From NCBI GenBank assembly GCA_031288955.1, contig JAITQJ010000045.1, positions 1 through 6,680 of the forward strand: a DNA stretch of 6,680 nucleotides, read 5' to 3'. Shown here in pieces: positions 1 to 4,948 of this stretch. The first letter of the stretch is position 1. Every line of letters starts with the position of its first letter. The stretch comes from Planctomycetaceae bacterium. Its GTDB lineage: Bacteria; Planctomycetota; Planctomycetia; Pirellulales; Thermoguttaceae. The notes beneath the pieces were generated by a model, which worked only from the letters and a program-made list of their open reading frames with translations, had not been told where the DNA came from and searched no databases. The translations under genes were made by a program, and so were the position numbers.

Positions 1-183
1 CAGCCTGAACAGCAGGCAAGAGTAGGGCAACAAGTATGCCGATGATGGCAATGACGACGAGAAGTTCGACTAACGTGAAGCCGATTCTACCAGATTTCTC
101 TCTCTCTCTCTCTCTCTCTGATTCGCGCTCTCTAGAGAGGTCGGTTTTGCAGCATTACGCTGCGGTAAACATTGTGTGAACAT
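1..183 (-). CDS. DUF1559-type prepilin-like protein, N-terminal part, out of frame across a (GA)11 tract (partial at left edge)
   Basis: Reading leftwards, positions 82 to 2 encode an uninterrupted prepilin N-terminus, GFTLVELLVVIA followed by ..LLLPAVQA. This is the type IV pilin-like signature of planctomycete DUF1559 surface proteins: cleavage after Gly, Phe at +1 and Glu at +5. In that frame there is no ATG, GTG or TTG before an upstream TAA (155-157), so the protein cannot start there. The only well-supported start is ATG at 183-181, with an AAGGAGAA site ahead of it and a promoter further up. From that ATG the frame runs MFTQCLPQRNAAKPTSLESA, then an Arg-Glu run encoded by the GA repeat, and stops at TAG 72-70 after 37 codons. 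With 10 or 13 GA units instead of 11, the ATG frame would continue as ..REKSGRIG|FTLVELL, giving a leader of about 34 or 37 residues. The gene is therefore phase-variable, decayed, or mis-sequenced at the repeat. Family call is strong; expression state is uncertain. Confidence 0.8.
97..119 (-). repeat. Dinucleotide microsatellite, (TC)11 on plus = (GA)11 on minus
   Basis: Positions 97-118 are eleven perfect TC units, with one more T at 119. On the coding (minus) strand this is a GA tract inside the leader of the prepilin-like gene, translated as alternating Arg and Glu. Tracts of this kind change length by slipped-strand mispairing. Repeat number n equal to 1 modulo 3 (7, 10, 13) joins the ATG at 183 to the prepilin frame; the observed n = 11 does not. 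Confidence 0.95.
128..139. repeat. 12-bp perfect palindrome CTCTCTAGAGAG next to the microsatellite
   Basis: A self-complementary 12-mer lies 9 bp from the GA tract, inside the leader codons of the prepilin-like gene. Its GAGAG half matches the tract and its CTCTC half could pair with GA units in single-stranded DNA or mRNA. This could favour slippage or form a hairpin in the message. The palindrome is directly visible; the functional role is inference. Confidence 0.5.
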
Positions 184-189
184 AGCAGT

Positions 190-197
190 TCTCCTTT
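190..197 (-). promoter_or_regulatory. Strong Shine-Dalgarno AAGGAGAA for the prepilin-like gene
   Basis: On the minus strand AAGGAGAA ends 6 nt before the ATG at 183-181, which is near-ideal match and spacing. It decides the start codon of the prepilin-like gene and places it upstream of the GA tract and in the frame that stops early. Confidence 0.85.
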
Positions 198-213
198 CAA
201 AATGTGGAGTTAC

Positions 214-234
214 AATATGGCAATGTACCATATT
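214..234 (-). promoter_or_regulatory. Inverted repeat AATATGG-N7-CCATATT near the expected +1, candidate operator or 5' hairpin
   Basis: Two perfect 7-bp arms (214-220 and 228-234) are separated by CAATGTA. They lie just downstream of the minus-strand -10 element (about +4 to +24) and 16 nt upstream of the ribosome binding site. The position fits a repressor operator or a hairpin near the mRNA 5' end that affects stability or translation. Which protein, if any, binds is unknown. Confidence 0.45.
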
Positions 235-244
235 TTCCAAAATT

Positions 245-273
245 ATTCTACCGCATAAACGAACAAATGTCAA
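245..273 (-). promoter_or_regulatory. Sigma70-type promoter TTGACA-N17-TAGAAT for the prepilin-like gene
   Basis: On the minus strand a perfect -35 hexamer TTGACA (273-268) is followed, after exactly 17 nt, by TAGAAT (250-245), a 5/6 match to the -10 consensus. The expected start is near 238, giving an mRNA leader of about 55 nt before the ATG at 183. This strong promoter argues that the gene is still under selection for transcription rather than a random relic. Confidence 0.65.
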
Positions 274-355
274 GGGGAAAGTTTTTGTTTTTCGTTTTTT
301 GGATACATCGGGGAGATTCCTCTCTCCTCCCGGTATGAGGCTTATGAACCGTTGG

Positions 356-384
356 TTGCTAGTTATCCTTTTTCAGACTACAAT
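356..384 (+). promoter_or_regulatory. Putative promoter TTGCTA-N17-TACAAT for the antiporter gene
   Basis: TTGCTA (4/6 to the -35 consensus) and TACAAT (5/6 to the -10 consensus) are spaced by 17 nt. Transcription would begin near 391, only about 8 nt before the ATG at 399 and about 23 nt before the alternative ATG at 414. The mRNA would be nearly leaderless for the first start, which fits the absence of a Shine-Dalgarno there. Confidence 0.4.
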
Positions 385-398
385 AACGATAACGAAAA

Positions 399-2303
399 AT
401 GAACAATGAAATTATGAACGAGACGGCAATTATCCAGCAACTGTTATCCGATTTGCTCATTATCCTTTCCGCTGGATTCATCGCCGGTGTCGTTTGCAAA
501 CGGCTGCGGCTGCCGATGGTCGTCGGCTATCTGCTCATCGGCGCACTCATCGGAAGCGGTGTTCTCGGCATTTTCAAGTCCAATCCTGCCGAAGACCAAT
601 CTGACGGAACAACCATCAATATCGTCAAAACAGAGGAAGCCGGCGACGGTTCGGCTGCTGCCAAAGCCGAAAAAAAAGATGACAACGGACACGATACGCC
701 TGATGCCGTCATTGCCGCTCCGTCCGAGCAGCCGATTGCCGATGCCGGGTTAATCGCGAACAAAGACTTTGATTCCAAAGAAGAAGAACACATTCTTGTT
801 CTTGAAGCCAACGCTGTCGAACACCGTATTCTTGACCAATTTGCCCATTTTGGGGCAAATCTGCTGCTGTTCGCTATCGGTATTCATTTTTCGCCTTCGG
901 AATTAGGACGCATTTGGAAACATTTTCTCGCCGGCGGTCTGATTCAAATGCTCGGCGTAATCGTTCCCTTCGGTTTGTTTTTTCAACTCTTCGGTTTCGA
1001 CTGGAAAGTCGGCGTTGTTCTCGGCTGCGCTGTTTCATTAAGTTCAACCGTTCTCGTTTTCAAATCGCTGGAAGATATGGGACTCGCTACATCGCTTTCC
1101 GGTCTGCGTGCCGTTGCAATACTGCTGTTTCAAGATGTTGCCATCGTGCCGCTGCTGGTGATTATCGGCATTTTATCGGCAATGACGAACGGAGCAGTAA
1201 CAACGGTTTCACCGGCGGCAATGCTCATCGGCTTGGCGGTCAAGTCAACGGTGTTTCTTACTTTCATCGTCGGGCTTCGGGGAATTTTTGTCCGCTTTAT
1301 CGTGCCGTTTCTTTTGGATTTGCGGAACGTCGAACTTATCGTTTTGTTCACGATGATTCTTTTTATCGGTGTTTGCGGTGTTGCCGGTTATCTTGGTTTG
1401 CCGGGCGCATTAGGAGCATTGGCAACGGGAGTCGTGTTAAGCGATACCCGGCTGACGCATCAGGTTTCGGCAATTACCGTAGCAATGCGTGAAACGTTTT
1501 CGGCTATCTTTTTCGTCTCGCTCGGTGCGCTTTTTGACCCGCACATTCTGTTTACGATGCCTATTGGAACGCTTGGTATGCTGTCCGGCTGCTTATTTCT
1601 CAAAACGGCAGCCGCCGGTCTCGCTTTTTGGGTTCTCGGCTTATCTTTTGTACCGGCGATGGCGATGGGACTCGGACTGTCGCAACTTGGGGAATTGTCT
1701 TTTATCCTGATTGCACAGGGTTATGCGGAAAAAATGTTTTCGTATGATGTGTATCAGATGATTCTTTTTACTGCATTGACTTCGATACTTTTAACGCCGC
1801 TGTTTTTGAAAATTGCGCTGGCATTTTCGCATCATCAGCCGATGATACACCACGATGATACGAACGACCCTGTTATTTTTCCCGAAGATATGTCGAAGCG
1901 GGCATTGGTTGTCGGGCTTGGTCCGACGGGAGCGCAGGTTGCCGCTTTTTTGGAGACCTCCGGTTTTGAATTATCGCTGATTGATATGAATCCGGTCAAT
2001 TTGCATCCGTACGCACAGCACGGCTTTCAAACGATTGCCGGCAATGCAAATGATTTGGCAACGTTAAAACTGGCGGATGTAAAGATGGTATCGCTCGCCG
2101 TGATTTCAGTTCCGAACGATTCGTTTGCCGGAGAGATAGTTGATGCCGTTCGGGCATTGAACGACCATTGTATCGTCGTGGCACGCTGCCGGTATTCGGC
2201 GAACATTGTCAAATTGGAGCAGGTCGGGGCGAACATTGTTTTGTGCGATGAAAAAGAATTAGCACATACTGCCGTTGAAACCTTGGAGAAATTACTGCAT
2301 TAG
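399..2303 (+). CDS. KefB/CPA2-type cation:proton antiporter with C-terminal RCK (TrkA-N) domain
   Basis: Inner-membrane monovalent cation:H+ antiporter or K+ efflux protein of the CPA2 family, 634 aa, close to the usual KefB/KefC length. The membrane domain spans about residues 15-475. It includes AVSLSSTVLVFKSLE (211-225), the family motif LLFQDVAIVP (242-251) with Q245-D246, and LGLSQLGELSFIL (425-437). The cytoplasmic end (about 500-634) is a Rossmann RCK/TrkA-N domain with the NAD(H) motif GLGPTG (506-511) and acidic D528 closing the second strand. It ends without a TrkA-C domain. An 80-residue acidic and lysine-rich segment (about 59-138, with runs such as AEKKDDNGHD) sits between helices 2 and 3, where relatives have a short loop. 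No clear Shine-Dalgarno precedes ATG 399; ATG 414 (Met6) is an alternative start. The ion (K+ or Na+) and any glutathione gating cannot be read from sequence. The family call is firm. Confidence 0.92.
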   Translation: MNNEIMNETAIIQQLLSDLLIILSAGFIAGVVCKRLRLPMVVGYLLIGALIGSGVLGIFKSNPAEDQSDGTTINIVKTEEAGDGSAAAKAEKKDDNGHDTPDAVIAAPSEQPIADAGLIANKDFDSKEEEHILVLEANAVEHRILDQFAHFGANLLLFAIGIHFSPSELGRIWKHFLAGGLIQMLGVIVPFGLFFQLFGFDWKVGVVLGCAVSLSSTVLVFKSLEDMGLATSLSGLRAVAILLFQDVAIVPLLVIIGILSAMTNGAVTTVSPAAMLIGLAVKSTVFLTFIVGLRGIFVRFIVPFLLDLRNVELIVLFTMILFIGVCGVAGYLGLPGALGALATGVVLSDTRLTHQVSAITVAMRETFSAIFFVSLGALFDPHILFTMPIGTLGMLSGCLFLKTAAAGLAFWVLGLSFVPAMAMGLGLSQLGELSFILIAQGYAEKMFSYDVYQMILFTALTSILLTPLFLKIALAFSHHQPMIHHDDTNDPVIFPEDMSKRALVVGLGPTGAQVAAFLETSGFELSLIDMNPVNLHPYAQHGFQTIAGNANDLATLKLADVKMVSLAVISVPNDSFAGEIVDAVRALNDHCIVVARCRYSANIVKLEQVGANIVLCDEKELAHTAVETLEKLLH

Positions 2304-2344
2304 AATTTTAATTGAACATTTCACGGGATAATGCCGATACCACA

Positions 2345-2379
2345 GGCAGGGTTGTGTTGTAGGCGGAGCGATTCCTGCC
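2345..2379. repeat. Weak inverted repeat GGCAGG ... CCTGCC between the antiporter and lipoprotein genes
   Basis: Six-base perfect arms (2345-2350 and 2374-2379) enclose 23 nt, and the right arm ends 7 nt before the lipoprotein ATG. A long loop and no T-run make it a poor terminator. If it forms in mRNA it would lie over the translation initiation region. It may be chance. Confidence 0.2.
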
Positions 2380-2386
2380 GTTAGAT

Positions 2387-2758
2387 ATGCCGAAGTTTAT
2401 TTTTTTCCTCGCTGTTTTTGCCCTGTTTGCCGGTTGTTCCTTGCTCCAAAAGGAACCGCGTCCGAACATTGAAAATACGCCGCCGTATTATCAAAACGAT
2501 AAAACGCTCACCGAAGCGCAGATGTACCATAACGACAGCGTCAAGGGAATGGCAGAAGGAGTGCATATCGTCCGCAACCGTGAAATGGAGGAACTGGAGA
2601 AGGCAAACAAATTGGCGGAAAAAGATGAACTCTGGGAACAAGATTATCAGAAAACAATGGAACGCCGCTCCAAATGGTCGAATTGGTTCAAAAAAGGACA
2701 GGATGAAACCTTGATGATGAGCGACAAGGCGAAAGAAATAAACCGCAATCTAAAATAA
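2387..2758 (+). CDS. Small putative lipoprotein of unknown function
   Basis: A 123-aa protein with a signal of the lipoprotein type: MPK, a hydrophobic core FIFFLAVFALF, then LFAGC with the candidate acylated Cys17. Phe at -3 is slightly atypical of the lipobox. The mature part is polar and charged. Residues about 62-100 are rich in Glu, Lys and Arg with few helix breakers (NREMEELEKANKLAEKDELW) and probably form an amphipathic helix or short coiled coil. It ends in a basic, Trp-containing stretch (KWSNWFKKG). No enzyme motif is visible and I do not recognise the family. No good Shine-Dalgarno is seen; GGCGGAG at 2362-2368 is too far away. It lies 83 bp after the antiporter and 112 bp before another envelope protein, so a shared operon is possible. 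The signal peptide makes it likely to be real. Confidence 0.7.
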   Translation: MPKFIFFLAVFALFAGCSLLQKEPRPNIENTPPYYQNDKTLTEAQMYHNDSVKGMAEGVHIVRNREMEELEKANKLAEKDELWEQDYQKTMERRSKWSNWFKKGQDETLMMSDKAKEINRNLK

Positions 2759-2858
2759 TTGAGAATGAGAGTTGATGATAGGGCGAAGACGGGGAATGTG
2801 TACAGTTCACGATGACGTTTTTGGCGGCACAGTATAACCCGATTATCAATTCTTTTTC

Positions 2859-2863
2859 AGGAG
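2859..2863 (+). promoter_or_regulatory. Shine-Dalgarno AGGAG for the coiled-coil protein
   Basis: AGGAG ends 7 nt before ATG 2871 and fixes this start, which also gives a clean N-terminal membrane segment. Further up, TATAAC at 2833-2838 resembles a -10 element but has no convincing -35 partner. Confidence 0.75.
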
Positions 2864-2870
2864 TACGCAG

Positions 2871-4487
2871 ATGAGAGGTAACGGTTGGCAAATTGCAGCG
2901 ATAGCGGCGATAATTTTCGCCGTCATTCTTATTGTCCCGATTGTGATAATGGGACGCGGCTGGAGTGAAATGAATGACCGGATGAAGAAAGCCGAAGCCG
3001 GTCAAGCGGAGACGGCTCAGAAAGCATCTAAATTAGAGGGCGACAATAAAATCCTCAAAGGGCTTATCGGCAAAGAAGATACGCAGACCGACGACGTGAA
3101 GAAACAGCACGGCGAAGATATGAGCAGCGTTCTGCCGGGAGAAAATGCAACGACTCAAACGTATCACGCTGCCGTAGTACAGTTGGATAGCGACCTGAAA
3201 AAAGAGCGGGAAGAGCATAAGGATACAAAGGAGGAACTCGCCCAACTTCAAAGCGATTATGCTAACGCTAAAGCCCTGCACGACAGCATTGTAGATAAGG
3301 CAAGAGCGGATTTGGCAACAGCAGAAAAACAGCGGGACGTAGCCACTGAAAAGTTTGACCGCACTTTGAAAACGAACGCCGGAAAAATGCAGAAGCAGGA
3401 GCGGATACACTCCGAAGGTCTTGCCGCGGCGAACAAAAAAGCCAGTGATGTCGAAGCGGAAAAAAATAAAATTGCCAAAGAACGCGATAATGTCGCCGAT
3501 ACGAACACGACTCTTGCCGAACAAATTGATGCCATCCGTAATCCGAATGTCGAGCATCCGGCAGGAAAAATTCTGTCCGTTGACCAGAGGTCGGGCTTGG
3601 CTGTCGTTAACGTGGGCAGCAGCGACGGTTTGCTTGTTCGGACAATGTTCAGCGTTTATGATGCAAAAATCACGGGCTTGTCTTTTGCATCCACGATTAC
3701 CGGCAAGACAGACCCCGTCTATTGTGATGTCTGCAAGCGTGAAATTTCGCTCTCGACGAGCAAAGCAAGCATCGAAGTAATGCGTATTTTAGACGCACAC
3801 CGTGCCGAAGTACGGATACTCGATGATGTATTAACCGACCCGATAACCGTCGGCGATGTCATCTATTCGCCGATTTGGAAACCGGGACAGGTTCAGCGTT
3901 TCGCCCTTTGTGCCAATATGACACTGCCGGGCGTGGACAAAAAGTCCGGCTGCGAAATGCTCCGCCGTCTCATCGAAGCGAACGGCGGGGTCGTGGACTG
4001 CTGGATTAACGAAGAAAACGACGAAAAATTATTGGCTGCCGACCGGATTGAAGGTTCTATCTCGAAATCGACTTCGTTCGTTGTCGTCAATGATGATGTT
4101 TCAGCCGAACCCGATGCGGAAGTATCCAGAGCAGAAGATTATCTGCTGAAAAAGGCGCAGGAGTTTGCGGTACGAAAAATTAGTTTACAGAATTTGCTCA
4201 ACCGGATGGGCTGGAAAAATGTTACGCCGGAGTACGGTTTCGGCGAGAACATTTTCACAAAAGATATGCGTGTCAAGCCGGGCGAACCGCGGCTGTCGCA
4301 CGGCAGAACGACAGACCTTTTCAAGCCGGATAATGCAAAATCCCGTTTGAGTGCGAAAGATATACCGTCGAGACAGTCTGAAGGCAAAATATCAGATTTT
4401 TACGGCGGCAAAGCACCGGCGATAAATCCGTCCGGCGGTAAAATCAGCGAACTCTTCACGCCGGGAAAACCAAAGACCCCCGAATGA
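2871..4487 (+). CDS. Membrane-anchored coiled-coil protein with beta-rich and BRCT-like C-terminal regions
   Basis: A 538-aa protein of unknown function. Residues 6-28 form one membrane anchor (WQIAAIAAIIFAVILIVPIV). Residues about 32-223 are Lys/Glu/Ala/Gln-rich and read as a long coiled coil, broken near 85-97. Residues about 231-335 look beta-rich, with GKILSVDQRSGLAVVNVGSS then DGLLVRTMFSVYD, similar in style to small beta-barrel domains that follow coiled coils. A single CxxC (C285, C288) lies here. Residues about 343-408 run FALCANMTLPG.., a helix, IEANGGVVD, then EGSISKSTSFVVVND. This order resembles a BRCT fold (strand, helix, GG, strand, S-S-T, strand), which is an inference. The tail (about 478-538) is Pro/Gly/Lys-rich with three related motifs: TTDLFKP, KISDFYGGK, KISELFTPGK. 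The only membrane segment is N-terminal and topology is not determined. The acpS start follows 3 bp after its stop, indicating co-translation. Confidence 0.85.
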   Translation: MRGNGWQIAAIAAIIFAVILIVPIVIMGRGWSEMNDRMKKAEAGQAETAQKASKLEGDNKILKGLIGKEDTQTDDVKKQHGEDMSSVLPGENATTQTYHAAVVQLDSDLKKEREEHKDTKEELAQLQSDYANAKALHDSIVDKARADLATAEKQRDVATEKFDRTLKTNAGKMQKQERIHSEGLAAANKKASDVEAEKNKIAKERDNVADTNTTLAEQIDAIRNPNVEHPAGKILSVDQRSGLAVVNVGSSDGLLVRTMFSVYDAKITGLSFASTITGKTDPVYCDVCKREISLSTSKASIEVMRILDAHRAEVRILDDVLTDPITVGDVIYSPIWKPGQVQRFALCANMTLPGVDKKSGCEMLRRLIEANGGVVDCWINEENDEKLLAADRIEGSISKSTSFVVVNDDVSAEPDAEVSRAEDYLLKKAQEFAVRKISLQNLLNRMGWKNVTPEYGFGENIFTKDMRVKPGEPRLSHGRTTDLFKPDNAKSRLSAKDIPSRQSEGKISDFYGGKAPAINPSGGKISELFTPGKPKTPE

Positions 4488-4490
4488 CGA

Positions 4491-4859
4491 ATGACGTTAG
4501 GCACTGATATTATCGAGTGTGAACGGATTGCCGCGATGCTGGAGCGGCACGGGGAACATTTTACCCGGCACGTTTTTACGGATGCGGAGATTCGTTACTG
4601 CGAAGGGCGAAAAAATACGGCGCAGCATTTTGCAGGACGCTGGGCGGCAAAAGAGGCGGTATTGAAGGCACTCGGTACGGGCTGGATAAGCGGTATTTCC
4701 TGGAAGGATGCAGAGGTTGTATCCTTGGCATCGGGCAAACCCGTGATGGTGCTTCACGGAGGGGCTGCTGAAGCAGCGCAGCGGCAGGGTATTTGTGATG
4801 TGCTTATCAGCATTTCACACTGCAAGTCTTATGCTGTTGCGACAGCAGTTGCTGTCTAA
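4491..4859 (+). CDS. acpS: Holo-[acyl-carrier-protein] synthase
   Basis: Cytoplasmic AcpS-type phosphopantetheinyl transferase. It moves 4'-phosphopantetheine from coenzyme A to the conserved serine of acyl carrier protein, activating it for fatty acid synthesis. At 122 aa it has the usual AcpS length and all three family signatures: GTDIIECERI (4-13) with Mg2+-binding D6, GRWAAKEAVLKALGTG (49-64) with E55, and ISISHCKSYAVATAVA (106-121). ATG 4491 is the only start that keeps the N-terminal GTDII motif. There is no Shine-Dalgarno of its own. The upstream stop TGA (4485-4487) lies 3 bp away, so translational coupling is likely. Stop and start sit in a small tandem duplication, GAATGAC twice at 4482-4495. 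Pairing of acpS with an envelope coiled-coil gene is unusual to me. Confidence 0.95.
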   Translation: MTLGTDIIECERIAAMLERHGEHFTRHVFTDAEIRYCEGRKNTAQHFAGRWAAKEAVLKALGTGWISGISWKDAEVVSLASGKPVMVLHGGAAEAAQRQGICDVLISISHCKSYAVATAVAV

Positions 4860-4912
4860 CTCCGCTTGACTGTCTTGGGGCATACGCTCCCCGCTCTTGC
4901 GGACCAACTCTT

Positions 4913-4941
4913 TTGTCATCGCAGCCGTTATATGATAGAAT
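4913..4941 (+). promoter_or_regulatory. Putative promoter TTGTCA-N17-TAGAAT for the gspK-like gene
   Basis: TTGTCA (4913-4918) and TAGAAT (4936-4941) each match 5/6 of the sigma70 hexamers at the ideal 17-nt spacing. The expected start (about 4947-4949) coincides with ATG 4949, so the message could be leaderless. The -35 contains the TTG that opens the longest possible ORF, which makes that TTG an unlikely start. If right, this marks a new transcription unit for the secretion genes after acpS. Confidence 0.4.
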
Positions 4942-4948
4942 GGACGCA

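Noticed and set aside
311..331. GGGAG ... CTCCC inverted repeat upstream of the antiporter
   Set aside because: Five-base arms with an 11-nt pyrimidine-rich loop and no T-run; likely chance in a C/T-rich patch.
176..409. Plus-strand ORF of 77 codons over the divergent intergenic region
   Set aside because: It has no ribosome binding site, runs through the promoter and inverted repeat of the minus-strand gene, lacks recognisable features and overlaps the antiporter start.
914..1492. Long (192-codon) alternate-frame ORF inside the antiporter gene
   Set aside because: The protein is rich in Arg, Ser and Cys with no motif, and the overlapping frame encodes a clear CPA2 membrane domain.
3033..3557. 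Minus-strand ORF of 174 codons opposite the coiled-coil gene
   Set aside because: It is antisense to Lys/Glu/Ala-rich coding sequence, which produces Phe/Leu-rich pseudo-hydrophobic peptides; no start signals or motifs.
3723..3734. Zinc-binding site from the CxxC at residues 285-288 of the coiled-coil protein
   Set aside because: Only one CxxC is present, with no second Cys/His pair nearby to complete a zinc ribbon.
4877..4914. Short hairpins (GGGG/CCCC at 4877-4892; CCGC-TCTT-GCGG at 4891-4902) followed by TTTT after acpS, as a terminator
   Set aside because: The stems are only 4 bp, mutually exclusive, and separated from a short T-run by 8 nt; too weak to call an intrinsic terminator.
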